From Lacinutrix sp. (GTDB lineage: Bacteria > Bacteroidota > Bacteroidia > Flavobacteriales > Flavobacteriaceae): a stretch of 64,000 nt of DNA. A model generated the notes under the pieces. That model saw only the letters and a program-made list of their open reading frames with translations, ran no database searches and had not been told where the DNA came from. Shown in pieces: positions 46,368 through 55,682 of the stretch. Numbering within the stretch: position 1 is the stretch's first letter; every line of letters starts with the position of its first letter. Where the stretch lies: contig NZ_JAQWGS010000027.1 in assembly GCF_029238095.1 (NCBI RefSeq), forward strand, positions 124,001 through 188,000. Reading direction: 5' to 3'. Both the position numbers and the translations under genes were made by a program.

Positions 46368-47636
46368 TTAAACTAAAAATTGAAATAAATCTGGTTTATT
46401 GTTTAAGTAATCTCCATAAAAATTATGAAGTTTCATTTTAGTAATTAATGGTTCTAAATCTTTTGGCGATTTCAGTTCTAATCCAACAACTGCGACGGCA
46501 TTATCTCTGTTTGCTTTTTTAGTGTATTCAAAATGTGTGATATCATCTGTTGGACCTAAAATATCGACTACAAAATCTCTTAAAGCTCCTGCACGTTGTG
46601 GAAATTTAACAATGAAATAATGTTTTAAATTCGCATATAACAGCGCTCTTTCTTTTATTTCTGCTGTACGTGTGATATCATTATTACTTCCGCTTATTAC
46701 ACAAACCACGTTTTTACCTTTTATTTCTTCAGAAAACTGGTCTAAAGCAGAAAGACTTAATGCTCCTGCTGGTTCTACAACAATAGCATCTTTATTATAT
46801 AAATCTAAAATGGTCTGACAAATCTTGCCTTCGTCTACTGTTACCACACGATGTAAAGTCTCTTTACAAATGGCGAAATTTAAATCGCCAACGCGTTTCA
46901 CCGCAGCCCCATCAACAAAGCTATCTATGGATTTTAGTTCTATATTTTGATTATTTCTAATAGAATTTAACATGGCAGGAGCTCCTTTAGGTTCGACACT
47001 AATAATTCTAGTTTGTGGTGATAATATTTTAAATACCGAAGATAATCCTGCAGCCAAACCTCCACCACCTACTGCTAAAAAAACATAATCTATAACATTT
47101 GATTGTGCTTGTTGTATAATTTCTAAACCAACTGTTGCTTGACCTTCTATTACTTTCTCATCGTTAAAAGGATGAATAAATGTTTTATTTAAAGCTTCGC
47201 ATTGCGTTTTGGCTTTGTGAAAAGCATCATCAAAAGTATCACCAACTAGAACAACATCTACGTATTCTTCCCCAAACATTTTTACCTGTTCAATTTTTTG
47301 ATTAGGTGTTGGAGATGGCATAAAAACAGTCCCTTTTATCTTCAATAATTTACATGAAATAGCAAAACCTTGTGCATGATTGCCAGCACTAGCACATACA
47401 ATTCCATTTTCAATTTGGTTATTACTTAAACTTGAAATTTTATTGTAAGCGCCTCTAATTTTGTAAGAACGAACTTCTTGCAAGTCTTCTCTTTTAAAAA
47501 AAATATTAGCACCAAATTGCTTTGAATAGCGAGCGTTTTTACTTAAAGGTGTAACAGATGCAATACCTTTTAATTTTTCTGCGGCTTCTTCTATAGCTTT
47601 TAATGTTGGCCTATATATTGTTTTTGTATCTTCCAT
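46368..47636 (-). CDS. ilvA: Threonine ammonia-lyase (threonine deaminase)
   Basis: A 422-residue PLP enzyme converting threonine to 2-oxobutyrate for isoleucine synthesis. The PLP Lys is in VRSYKIRGAYNKI, the substrate loop in CASAGNHAQGFA and the phosphate-binding glycines in LAVGGGGLAAGLS. The C-terminal 80 residues (HYFIVKFPQRAGALRDFV) form one ACT-like regulatory domain, making it the shorter biosynthetic form with a single such domain instead of the two in E. coli IlvA. Isoleucine feedback is therefore likely but may differ in detail. It lies 64 bases downstream of ilvC. Confidence 0.95.
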   Translation of the reverse strand: MEDTKTIYRPTLKAIEEAAEKLKGIASVTPLSKNARYSKQFGANIFFKREDLQEVRSYKIRGAYNKISSLSNNQIENGIVCASAGNHAQGFAISCKLLKIKGTVFMPSPTPNQKIEQVKMFGEEYVDVVLVGDTFDDAFHKAKTQCEALNKTFIHPFNDEKVIEGQATVGLEIIQQAQSNVIDYVFLAVGGGGLAAGLSSVFKILSPQTRIISVEPKGAPAMLNSIRNNQNIELKSIDSFVDGAAVKRVGDLNFAICKETLHRVVTVDEGKICQTILDLYNKDAIVVEPAGALSLSALDQFSEEIKGKNVVCVISGSNNDITRTAEIKERALLYANLKHYFIVKFPQRAGALRDFVVDILGPTDDITHFEYTKKANRDNAVAVVGLELKSPKDLEPLITKMKLHNFYGDYLNNKPDLFQFLV

Positions 47637-47700
47637 TTTGAATTCCCACTGAAATGGAAACCTGTGTTTATTTCAATAATTCTGTCTTAACTATAACAAT

Positions 47701-49197
47701 CTAGACAATAGTTTTAACTTTTGCTTCCGCTTTTATTACTTTCATAGCGGTCATTGAAGCTCTTAATTTTTCGCCAATTATTTCTACAGGATGAGTTCTA
47801 ATAGCGTTATTTATAAAGATAAGGTGTTGGTTATCTACAGCATTTGTTTGTGTAAATGGTTTACCTATTATATTTGTTTTTACAGTATCCATAAAACTGG
47901 CTAATAGTGGTTTACAAGCATGATCAAATAAATAACAACCATATTCTGCAGTATCTGAAATGACACGATTCATTTCAAATAATTTTTTTCGAGCTATGGT
48001 ATTTGCTATTAATGGTGTTTCATGTAACGATTCATAATAGGCAGATTCTGCAATTATACCAGCATCTGTCATCGATTCAAAAGCTAACTCAACACCAGCT
48101 CTAACAAAAGCAACCAATAATGTTCCATGGTCAAAATATTCTTGTTCTGATATTTCGTTTGTTGTTACTGTTGTTTTTTCAAAAGCAGTTTCTCCTGTTG
48201 CTGCTCGCCATTTTAATAAGTTAGCATCATTATTTGCCCAATCCTCCATCATCGTTTTTGAAAAATGACCAGAAATAATGTCGTCCATATGTTTGTGAAA
48301 TAATGGTCTCATAATCTCTTTTAATTCTTCTGAAATTTCAAATGCTTTTATTTTTGCTGGATTAGACAAGCGGTCCATCATATTGGTAATACCACCGTGT
48401 TTTAGCGCTTCGGTAATAGTTTCCCATCCATACTGAATCAATTTTGAAGCATAACTAGCCTCAATACCTTCTTCAACCATTTTATTAAAACATAAAATAG
48501 AACCTGTTTGTAGCACACCACACAAAATGGTTTGCTCACCCATTAAATCACTTTTTACTTCTGCTATAAATGAAGATTGTAAAACTCCAGCACGATGCCC
48601 TCCTGTTGCTGCTGCATATGCTTTTGCTTGTAACCAGCCTTTATTTTCAGGATCGTTTTCTGGATGTACTGCAATAAGTGTTGGCACTCCAAATCCGCGT
48701 TTAAACTCTTCTCTAACCTCTGTCCCTGGACACTTTGGAGCTACCATAATTACGGTTATATCTTCACGTATTTTAGTGCCTTCTTCTACAATATTAAAAC
48801 CATGAGAGTAGCTTAGTGTTGCTCCTTTTTTCATTAAAGGCATTACTGTTTTTACTACATTGGTGTGTTGTTTATCTGGTGTTAAATTAAGTACTAAATC
48901 TGCGTCTGGAATTAAATTATCGTAAGTATCAACAGTAAAGTTGTTATTGGTCGCGTTTATAAACGAATCCCGTTTTTCATCAATTGCTTGTTGACGTAAG
49001 GCATAAGAAATATCTAATCCAGAGTCACGCATGTTTAAACCTTGATTTAAACCTTGTGACCCACAGCCTATAATTACAATTTTCTTTTCTTTTAAAGCAT
49101 TTACACCGTCTTGAAACTCTGATGCGTCCATAAAACGACACTTCCCTAATTGCTCTAATTGTTCTCTTAAAGTTAACGTATTAAAATAATTTGACAT
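47701..49197 (-). CDS. ilvC: Ketol-acid reductoisomerase, class II (long form)
   Basis: A 498-residue enzyme that isomerises and reduces acetolactate or acetohydroxybutyrate using NADPH and Mg2+. The Rossmann site is [20 protein letters not shown], with the following YALR segment preferring NADPH by analogy. [19 protein letters not shown] and [10 protein letters not shown] belong to the catalytic core, and a second knotted domain repeat fills the C-terminal half ([20 protein letters not shown]). The length shows the long E. coli/plant type. It starts 14 bases after ilvN ends. Confidence 0.96.
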   Translation of the reverse strand: MSNYFNTLTLREQLEQLGKCRFMDASEFQDGVNALKEKKIVIIGCGSQGLNQGLNMRDSGLDISYALRQQAIDEKRDSFINATNNNFTVDTYDNLIPDADLVLNLTPDKQHTNVVKTVMPLMKKGATLSYSHGFNIVEEGTKIREDITVIMVAPKCPGTEVREEFKRGFGVPTLIAVHPENDPENKGWLQAKAYAAATGGHRAGVLQSSFIAEVKSDLMGEQTILCGVLQTGSILCFNKMVEEGIEASYASKLIQYGWETITEALKHGGITNMMDRLSNPAKIKAFEISEELKEIMRPLFHKHMDDIISGHFSKTMMEDWANNDANLLKWRAATGETAFEKTTVTTNEISEQEYFDHGTLLVAFVRAGVELAFESMTDAGIIAESAYYESLHETPLIANTIARKKLFEMNRVISDTAEYGCYLFDHACKPLLASFMDTVKTNIIGKPFTQTNAVDNQHLIFINNAIRTHPVEIIGEKLRASMTAMKVIKAEAKVKTIV

Positions 49198-49211
49198 TTT
49201 TTATTCTATTT

Positions 49212-49739
49212 TTAATGTTGTAATGCTGCAAGCATTGTTGATATTTTCATTTCGTCTTTTGTTACTGCTATACGTCCTGAGCGTGTAAATTGCATGATTC
49301 CAAAAACATTTAATTCTCTATATAATAAGTCTATCTCTTCCTTTCTTCCCGATTTTTCAATAACAAAAAAATCTTTGTTTACGGTAACTATTCTGGAATT
49401 ACTTTCTTTAATTATATTCTGAATGTGACGCTCATCAAACAATAAATTTGATTTGATTTTGAACATACACGATTCTTGATAAATTGTTTCTTCTTCGGTA
49501 TGATAATATGCTTTAATAACCTCAACTTGCTTTTCTATCTGTCCAATGATTTTTTTCATTTGCTCTTCAGAAAGCTTAACTACCATAATCCATTTGGTTA
49601 CATTTTCAATTTCTGAAACCGAAGAATTTATACTCTCTATATTAATATGTCTTCTTTGAAAAATTGCCGAAATACGGTTTAGTAATCCGATGTTATTTTC
49701 GGTATAAATTGAAACTGTATATATTATTTGTGCACTCAT
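49212..49739 (-). CDS. ilvN: Acetolactate synthase, small regulatory subunit
   Basis: A 175-residue ACT-domain subunit that binds valine and controls the large subunit. The N-terminal ACT domain reads YTVSIYTENNIGLLNRISAI, then FQRRHINIESINSS, as in IlvH/IlvN. The C-terminal half (VTVNKDFFVIEKSG, GIMQFTRSGRIAV) matches the second domain of the family. It is preceded by ilvB with a 46-base gap. Confidence 0.94.
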   Translation of the reverse strand: MSAQIIYTVSIYTENNIGLLNRISAIFQRRHINIESINSSVSEIENVTKWIMVVKLSEEQMKKIIGQIEKQVEVIKAYYHTEEETIYQESCMFKIKSNLLFDERHIQNIIKESNSRIVTVNKDFFVIEKSGRKEEIDLLYRELNVFGIMQFTRSGRIAVTKDEMKISTMLAALQH

Positions 49740-49785
49740 TTATTTAGTTTTAGCTAATTCCACTTTTGTCTTAGTTATAAAAACA

Positions 49786-51519
49786 TTACTCTAATCTTAT
49801 ATCTGAAACACTTGCTCCTGTTGGAATCATAGGAAAAACATTGTCTTCTTTTTCTACTCTTACTTCCAAAAAATAAGGTCCATCTGTTGCTATCATTTCT
49901 TTTACAGCAGCTTTTAAGTCTTTTCTTGTTGTTACTTTTTTTGCTTCAATAAAATAGCCTTTAGCAATTGCAACAAAATCTGGATTCGTCATTTCAGTTG
50001 ATGCATAACGTTTATCAAAAAATAATTGTTGCCACTGTCTAACCATTCCTAAAAACTCGTTATTTAGTACCACAATTTTTACAGGAACTTTCTGTTGAAA
50101 AATAGTTCCTAATTCTTGTATTGTCATCTGGTAACCACCATCGCCTATAATTGCAACTACTTCTCTTTCTGGCGCAGCCATTTTTGCACCTATTGCTGCT
50201 GGCAAAGCAAATCCCATGGTGCCTAGTCCTCCAGAGGTAATGTTGCTCTTGGTTTTATTGAAGTTAGCATATCGACAGGCAATCATTTGATGCTGACCAA
50301 CATCGCTAACAATAGCAGCTTCTCCTTTTGTTTGTGTATTAATCTCTTTTAATACTTCTCCCATGGTCAAACCTTCTTTGGTAGGATGTAAATCGTTTTT
50401 AATGACTTTCTCGTATTCTATATTATATAAATCTTTAAACTTTTGGTGCCAGTCTTTGTGTGAGTTTTTATTTAACAAAGGTAATAATGACTTTAAACTT
50501 GCTTTTGCATCACCCAAAACAGCAACATCTGTTTTTACATTCTTATCAACCTCAGCAGGATCAATTTCAAAATGAACCACTTTGGCTTGTTTTGCATATC
50601 GAGATAAATCACCTGTCACACGATCATCAAAACGCATTCCAATAGCAATCAAAACATCACAATCGTTTGTTAATACATTAGGTGCATAATTACCATGCAT
50701 ACCTACCATACCTATATTAAGGTAATGAGATGTTGGCAATGCAGAAGCCCCTAAAATAGTCCAAGCCGAAGGAATTCCTGCTTTTTCTATTACTGCTTTA
50801 AATTCAGCTTCAGCTTTACTTAAAATAACGCCTTGTCCCCAAACTATTAGTGGTTTTTTAGCATTATTTATTAATTTTGCAGCTTCCTTTAAAGCCTTTT
50901 TATCTGTTTTAGGAACTGGAACATAACTACGAATTCTAGTACATTTTTCATATTTAAAATCAAATAGTTCAAATTGTGCATCCTTAGTGATGTCAACAAG
51001 GACAGGACCAGGTCTTCCGGTTTTAGCAATGTAAAAAGCTTTAGCCAAAACTTCAGGAATCTCTGATGCTTTTGTAATTTGATGATTCCATTTAGTTACA
51101 GGTGTTGATATCCCTATAATATCGGTCTCTTGAAATGCATCTGTACCCAATAAATGAGATCCTACTTGACCTGTAATACAAACCATTGGAGTACTATCTA
51201 TTTGAGCATCTGCAATTCCTGTAATTAAATTGGTTGCTCCAGGACCAGAAGTTGCGATTGCAACACCAACTTTACCAGAAATACGCGCATAGCCTTGCGC
51301 AGCATGCGTAGCTCCTTGCTCATGACGTGTTAATACATGATGAATTTTATCCTGATACTTGTAAAGTTCATCATAAACTGGCATGATTGCACCTCCTGGA
51401 TATCCATAAAGAATATCTACACCTTCTGCTAAAAGACATTTAATAACAGCTTCGCTACCTGAAATATGTTCTGCTTTTTGTGAAGATTTATGTGTCTGTT
51501 TTATGGTTTCTGCTTCCAT
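49786..51519 (-). CDS. ilvB: Acetolactate synthase, large catalytic subunit
   Basis: A 577-residue ThDP- and FAD-dependent enzyme making acetolactate and acetohydroxybutyrate. YGYPGGAIMPVYDELY and HHVLTRHEQGATHAAQGYAR carry the catalytic Glu; the ThDP/Mg motif is IGDGGYQMTIQELGTI…KIVVLNN. GLGTMGFALPAAIGAK and MVRQWQQLFFDKRYA are typical of anabolic acetohydroxyacid synthases, as opposed to catabolic AlsS. It lies 38 bases after ilvD. Confidence 0.97.
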   Translation of the reverse strand: MEAETIKQTHKSSQKAEHISGSEAVIKCLLAEGVDILYGYPGGAIMPVYDELYKYQDKIHHVLTRHEQGATHAAQGYARISGKVGVAIATSGPGATNLITGIADAQIDSTPMVCITGQVGSHLLGTDAFQETDIIGISTPVTKWNHQITKASEIPEVLAKAFYIAKTGRPGPVLVDITKDAQFELFDFKYEKCTRIRSYVPVPKTDKKALKEAAKLINNAKKPLIVWGQGVILSKAEAEFKAVIEKAGIPSAWTILGASALPTSHYLNIGMVGMHGNYAPNVLTNDCDVLIAIGMRFDDRVTGDLSRYAKQAKVVHFEIDPAEVDKNVKTDVAVLGDAKASLKSLLPLLNKNSHKDWHQKFKDLYNIEYEKVIKNDLHPTKEGLTMGEVLKEINTQTKGEAAIVSDVGQHQMIACRYANFNKTKSNITSGGLGTMGFALPAAIGAKMAAPEREVVAIIGDGGYQMTIQELGTIFQQKVPVKIVVLNNEFLGMVRQWQQLFFDKRYASTEMTNPDFVAIAKGYFIEAKKVTTRKDLKAAVKEMIATDGPYFLEVRVEKEDNVFPMIPTGASVSDIRLE

Positions 51520-51557
51520 ATTTATTATTAGTCTTTTTATTTTATTATTTTACTTAA

Positions 51558-53237
51558 TTAAGCATCAGTAATACAGCCTCTAGATGCAGATGCTACTGTT
51601 TTTGAGTATTTATATAAAATTCCTTTATTATGTTTTAATGGTGGAGCAACCCATTTTAATTTACGTTCTGCTAATTCTTCATCAGAAATCAAAACATTTA
51701 TGGAATTGTCTTCTGCACTAATTTTTATTCTGTCTCCTGTTTTTAATAAGCCTATTGTTCCTCCAGATTGTGCTTCTGGTGTAATATGACCAACTACAAA
51801 GCCATGTGTCCCTCCAGAAAAACGACCATCTGTAATTAATGCTACAGATTTACCTAAACCTGCTCCCATTATTAAGGATGTTGGCTTTAACATTTCTGGC
51901 ATTCCTGGACCTCCTTTTGGTCCAACATATCTTATAACAACAACATCTCCTTTTTCTACTTCTCCGTTTGAAATTCCTGTGTTTGCTGCTTGCTCGCCAT
52001 CATATACCACTGCTTTACCTTCAAAAAGTAATCCTTCATTTCCAGAAATTTTTGCTACTGCACCTTCTGTTGCTAGGTTTCCGTAGATAATTTGAATATT
52101 TCCTGAGGATTTTAATGCTTTATTTTTTGGATAAATAACGTCTTGATCTTCAAATTCCATAGCTTTTACATTAGCTAAATTTTCTGCTAATGTTTTTCCT
52201 GTTACTGTTAAACAATCACCATGTAAATAACCATTATCTAATAAATATTTCATTATTGCTGGTGTGCCACCAACTCCGTGAACATCTTCCATTAAGTATT
52301 TTCCAGATGGCTTTAAATCTGCAATTAAAGGTGTTCTATCTGAAACTTTTTGAAAATCTTCTAAAGTAAACTCAATATCAGCGGCATGTGCAATGGCTAA
52401 AAAATGTAATACAGCATTTGTAGAACCACCTAAAGCGTTTACAATTGCAATAGCGTTTTCTAAAGATTCTTTAGAAATAATATCTATTGGTTTTAAATCT
52501 AATTCTAATAAATTTTTAATAGCTAATGCTGTGCGCTCTGCTTCAGATAATTTATTAGGATTCTCTGCAGGAATAGAAGAATTGTAAGGTAATGCAAAAC
52601 CCATACACTCTATTGCAGAAGCCATAGTATTAGCTGTATACATGCCACCACAAGCTCCAGCTCCAGGAATGGCTCTTTTAATAATTTCTCTATATTCTTC
52701 TTCTTCAATTTCGCCAGAAACTTTTTGTCCCAAAGCTTCGAAAGCAGAAACGATGTTTAATTTTCTTCCTTTATAATTTCCAGAGGCAATAGTTCCTCCA
52801 TACATCATTATAGATGGTCGATTTAATCGCAACATAGCTATAACTGCTCCTGGCATATTTTTATCGCAACCAACCACAGAAATCAAAGCATCATAACTTT
52901 GTGCATTCATAACGGTTTCAATAGAATCTGCGATAATGTCTCTTGACACCAATGAATAATTCATTCCTGAAGTTCCCATAGAAATTCCGTCTGAAACACC
53001 AATGGTATTAAACCCTAAACCAACTAAACCTGCTATTTTACATTCTATTTTAACTTCTCCTGCTAATCCATTTAAATGCATGTTACAAGGATTACCATCG
53101 TAACCAGTGCTTGCAATACCTACTTGGGCTTTCTGCATGTCTTCATCGGTCAAGCCAACAGCATAGAGCATGGCTTGAGAAGCTGGCTGAGAATCGTCTT
53201 GTGTTAATCGTTTACTGTGTTTGTTTAAATCGCTCAT
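51558..53237 (-). CDS. ilvD: Dihydroxy-acid dehydratase
   Basis: A 559-residue iron-sulfur dehydratase for the last common step to 2-oxoisovalerate and 2-oxo-3-methylvalerate. Cluster Cys lie in [20 protein letters not shown] and [34 protein letters not shown] near the C terminus is diagnostic. Length is normal. It is the first structural gene of the operon; the start lies about 190 bases downstream of the attenuator terminator, so the whole ilv operon is under its control. Confidence 0.97.
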   Translation of the reverse strand: MSDLNKHSKRLTQDDSQPASQAMLYAVGLTDEDMQKAQVGIASTGYDGNPCNMHLNGLAGEVKIECKIAGLVGLGFNTIGVSDGISMGTSGMNYSLVSRDIIADSIETVMNAQSYDALISVVGCDKNMPGAVIAMLRLNRPSIMMYGGTIASGNYKGRKLNIVSAFEALGQKVSGEIEEEEYREIIKRAIPGAGACGGMYTANTMASAIECMGFALPYNSSIPAENPNKLSEAERTALAIKNLLELDLKPIDIISKESLENAIAIVNALGGSTNAVLHFLAIAHAADIEFTLEDFQKVSDRTPLIADLKPSGKYLMEDVHGVGGTPAIMKYLLDNGYLHGDCLTVTGKTLAENLANVKAMEFEDQDVIYPKNKALKSSGNIQIIYGNLATEGAVAKISGNEGLLFEGKAVVYDGEQAANTGISNGEVEKGDVVVIRYVGPKGGPGMPEMLKPTSLIMGAGLGKSVALITDGRFSGGTHGFVVGHITPEAQSGGTIGLLKTGDRIKISAEDNSINVLISDEELAERKLKWVAPPLKHNKGILYKYSKTVASASRGCITDA

Positions 53238-53428
53238 ATTGATTGTGCAAATTCTATTTGCTGGACTAAATTAGTGGTTTATAGGTTTTCTGTATATCAT
53301 GAATACGTTTATTAAGCTAAATCCAATACAACTAAATATTATATAAATATTTAAAAAACAGATACTTAACTGTAATTATTTATGATGTTCAATACTTTTA
53401 ATAATTAACGTGTTTACATTACAAGCAT

Positions 53429-53458
53429 AAAAAAAGCCTTCCATTTATAGGAAGGCTT
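53429..53458 (-). terminator. ilv attenuator (intrinsic terminator in the leader)
   Basis: On the minus strand: AAGCCTTCC (53458-53450), a 7-base TATAAAT loop, GGAAGGCTT (53442-53434) and a run of seven T (to 53429). The 9-base stem is perfect. It lies between the leader peptide and ilvD, not after a full gene, so it fits an attenuator. Its 5' arm can pair instead with the segment that spans the last codons of the leader peptide (53495-53487). Confidence 0.88.
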
Positions 53459-53482
53459 AAAATTAATTTATGTTTTAATTTG

Positions 53483-53557
53483 TCATAGCATTCCTTGGCC
53501 TCGTGAAATAATCACGATGCAAATAATAGAAATGATATTAATGGTTTGTTCTTTCAT
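53483..53557 (-). CDS. ilv leader peptide (Ile-rich)
   Basis: A 24-codon frame from ATG at 53557 to TGA at 53483. The peptide starts MKEQTINIISIICIVII and ends SRGQGML: 8 of 24 residues are Ile, clustered at positions 6-17, plus one Val and a terminal Leu. Stalling at Ile codons would signal low charged tRNA-Ile. An antiterminator segment overlaps the last codons, directly before the stop, followed 25 bases later by the attenuator hairpin. It is too short for ordinary ORF calling. Read as a ribosome-mediated attenuator of the ilv operon. Confidence 0.85.
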   Translation of the reverse strand: MKEQTINIISIICIVIISRGQGML

Positions 53558-53565
53558 AATGAATT

Positions 53566-53596
53566 CAAATATTGAAAAAACTTTGTTGTAATCCAA
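53566..53596 (-). promoter_or_regulatory. Candidate promoter of the ilv operon
   Basis: On the minus strand: TTG (53596-53594) in a T-rich run, 20 bases, then AATATTTG (53573-53566), one base away from TAnnTTTG. Transcription would start only a few bases before the leader-peptide ATG (53557), so the leader message would be almost leaderless. The spacing suits the Bacteroidota sigma factor, but the match is not perfect. Confidence 0.5.
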
Positions 53597-53707
53597 AAAA
53601 TTTTAAAAAAAATACTGATTCCCTAATGTTTTATGTAATCTTTAAGAACTAACTACGACAAAAAATATTATATTAGAAATTCTAAAAAAATAACTAAACT
53701 TTTATAT

Positions 53708-54043
53708 ATGTCCAATACATATTACGATCCTGCAGACCTAAAGAAATTTGGAAAAATTAGTGAATGGAATCAGGATTTAGGTGATAAATTTTTTGAGTAT
53801 TACGGTAAAGTATTCGAAGAAGGTGCGCTCTCTGCTAGAGAAAAATCATTGATTGCGTTAGCTGTAGCGCATACAGAACAATGTCCTTATTGCATTGATG
53901 CTTACACAAAAGATGGTTTACAACGTGGTATAACAAAAGAAGAGATGATGGAAGCACTACATGTAGGAGCGGCTATTAAAAGTGGTGCAACCTTGGTTCA
54001 TGGTGTACAGATGATGAATAAAGTAAACAAATTAGATGGTTAA
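53708..54043 (+). CDS. Arsenosugar-cluster AhpD-like (peroxidase-like) protein
   Basis: A 111-residue protein of the carboxymuconolactone decarboxylase/AhpD fold. The redox pair is Cys59/Cys62 in EQCPYCIDAY, preceded by the AVAHT segment of AhpD. The His that normally follows the second Cys by four residues is Tyr66 here, so classical AhpD alkylhydroperoxidase chemistry is doubtful; a thiol-reducing role for pentavalent or trivalent arsenic compounds is conceivable. It is the first gene of the arsenosugar cluster, 55 bases before arsS. This small CMD protein typically accompanies arsS/arsM in bacteria. Confidence 0.88.
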   Translation: MSNTYYDPADLKKFGKISEWNQDLGDKFFEYYGKVFEEGALSAREKSLIALAVAHTEQCPYCIDAYTKDGLQRGITKEEMMEALHVGAAIKSGATLVHGVQMMNKVNKLDG

Positions 54044-54098
54044 TTTAAAACCATAATCTTTTTTACTTCGTAAAACTTATAAATTAAGAACACCTTTA

Positions 54099-55154
54099 AT
54101 GGCAATAAAATCCCTAAAAAAGCAAGGAAGCGACTTATCAAATAGTAAAAGACAATTAGAACTTTTATCTAATGGTATTTTTGCTAATGGTGAATTACCT
54201 ACGTTTAAAAATAAAATTTCGGAAAGCAATCAGTTTCCTTTAAAAGCAAAAACACTTGAGATTCTTCAAGTTAATGTTGGCTATATGTGTAATCAAGTAT
54301 GCGAACATTGCCATGTAGATGCTGGTCCAGATAGAAAAGAAATAATGACGAGAGAAACCATGCAACAAATTCTTGATGTTATTAAAACTACTGGAGCACA
54401 TACTTTAGATTTAACTGGTGGTGCGCCAGAAATGAACCCAGATTTTAGATGGTTTGTTGAAGAGGCCTCAAAAATTGGAATTAAAGATTTTATAGTACGC
54501 TCTAATTTAACCATTATTCGCGCTAATAAAAAGTTTTACGATTTACCAGATTTTTTCAAAAAACATAACATTCATGTGGTAAGTTCTATGCCACATTGGA
54601 CTCGTGGAAAAACAGATAAACAACGTGGTGAAGGTGTTTTTGACATGTCTATAAAAGCCTTGCAAGAGTTAAACGAACGTGGTTATGGTATGCCAGATAG
54701 TAATTTAAAGCTAGATTTGGTTTACAACCCAAGTGGTGCTTTTTTGCCTGGAGACCAAGCAGCAATGGAAAAAGACTTTAAAAAAGCGTTGTTAGAGGAT
54801 TTCAATATACAGTTTCATAATTTATTTGCAATCACTAATCTTCCAATTTCTCGTTTCTTAGATTATTTAATAGCATCAGAAAACTATGAGGATTACATGT
54901 ATTCTCTTGTTGAAGCTTATAATCCCGCAGCTGTAAAAAACGTAATGTGTACTAACACTTTGTCTGTAAGTTGGGATGGTTATTTGTATGATTGCGATTT
55001 TAACCAAATGTTAGAACTCCCAGTAAATAGTAAAGTAAAACACATAAGCCAATACAAACAAGAATTACTGGAAGGCAGAAATATAGTAATTTCTCAACAC
55101 TGTTATGGTTGTACTGCAGGCGCAGGAAGCAGCTGTCAAGGTGTTGTGGCATAA
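54099..55154 (+). CDS. arsS: Arsenosugar biosynthesis radical SAM enzyme ArsS
   Basis: A 351-residue radical SAM enzyme. Cys64, Cys68 and Cys71 (MCNQVCEHCH) form the CX3CX2C site of the 4Fe-4S cluster. LTGGAPEMNPDFRWF is the GGE-like SAM segment. The C terminus holds further Cys: SVSWDGYLYDCDFNQ and CYGCTAGAGSSCQG, the region that carries selenocysteine in some relatives; here all are Cys and no in-frame TGA is read. Known ArsS proteins attach a 5'-deoxyadenosyl group to dimethylated arsenic, giving the precursor of arsenosugars. It is followed after 8 bases by a rhodanese gene. Confidence 0.92.
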   Translation: MAIKSLKKQGSDLSNSKRQLELLSNGIFANGELPTFKNKISESNQFPLKAKTLEILQVNVGYMCNQVCEHCHVDAGPDRKEIMTRETMQQILDVIKTTGAHTLDLTGGAPEMNPDFRWFVEEASKIGIKDFIVRSNLTIIRANKKFYDLPDFFKKHNIHVVSSMPHWTRGKTDKQRGEGVFDMSIKALQELNERGYGMPDSNLKLDLVYNPSGAFLPGDQAAMEKDFKKALLEDFNIQFHNLFAITNLPISRFLDYLIASENYEDYMYSLVEAYNPAAVKNVMCTNTLSVSWDGYLYDCDFNQMLELPVNSKVKHISQYKQELLEGRNIVISQHCYGCTAGAGSSCQGVVA

Positions 55155-55162
55155 ATTTAAAA

Positions 55163-55654
55163 ATGAAAAAAAGTCTATATATTATATTTGCGCTCATTAC
55201 TTTAATAGGAAACGCTCAAAACTCTCTTGAAGATTTACTTAAAAAGTATAACGATAATGGTGTGCCTTATATAACTGTTGAAGAATTAGCAAGCCCAAAA
55301 ACCCAAGCTATTATTTTCGATACTCGAGAACCAAAAGAGTTTAAAGTCAGTCATCTAGAAAATGCCGTTTGCGTAGGTTACGATAATTTTGATATTGCTA
55401 AAGTTGAAAAACTTCACCCAAATAAAAACAAAAAAATAGTGGTGTATTGTTCTCTTGGAATTAGGTCTGAAACGATTGGAAAAAAACTAATGAAAGCAGG
55501 TTACACCAATGTTTATAATTTATATGGTGGTATTTTTGAATGGAAAAACAAAAATTTCATTGTTATAGATTCCGAAGAAAAAGAAACAAATAAAGTCCAT
55601 ACTTATAATAGAGACTGGAGCAAGTGGCTAAAAAAAGGTGAAAAGGTTTTCTGA
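55163..55654 (+). CDS. Exported rhodanese-like protein
   Basis: A 163-residue protein starting at ATG 55163; an earlier in-frame ATG at 55109 would add 18 residues in front of a good signal peptide and overlap arsS, so I reject it. Signal peptide MKKSLYIIFALITLIGNAQ, then one rhodanese domain (about 35-135) with IIFDTREPKEFKVSHLENA and the active-site loop VVYCSLGIRSE, Cys96. A sulfur or thiol-transfer role, perhaps thiolation of arsenic or reduction of disulfides in the periplasm, is inferred from position between arsS and the glycosyltransferase. Confidence 0.9.
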   Translation: MKKSLYIIFALITLIGNAQNSLEDLLKKYNDNGVPYITVEELASPKTQAIIFDTREPKEFKVSHLENAVCVGYDNFDIAKVEKLHPNKNKKIVVYCSLGIRSETIGKKLMKAGYTNVYNLYGGIFEWKNKNFIVIDSEEKETNKVHTYNRDWSKWLKKGEKVF

Positions 55655-55682
55655 TTTTTGATAAAAAAGAGATTAAAAAATA

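Noticed and set aside
53238-53428. A second leader peptide between the attenuator and ilvD
   Set aside because: ATG codons there are closed within a few codons and no hairpin follows.
55109-55162. An in-frame ATG at 55109 that would extend the rhodanese protein by 18 residues
   Set aside because: It lies inside arsS and puts a Cys/Arg-rich stretch in front of a normal signal peptide; ATG at 55163 is the better start.
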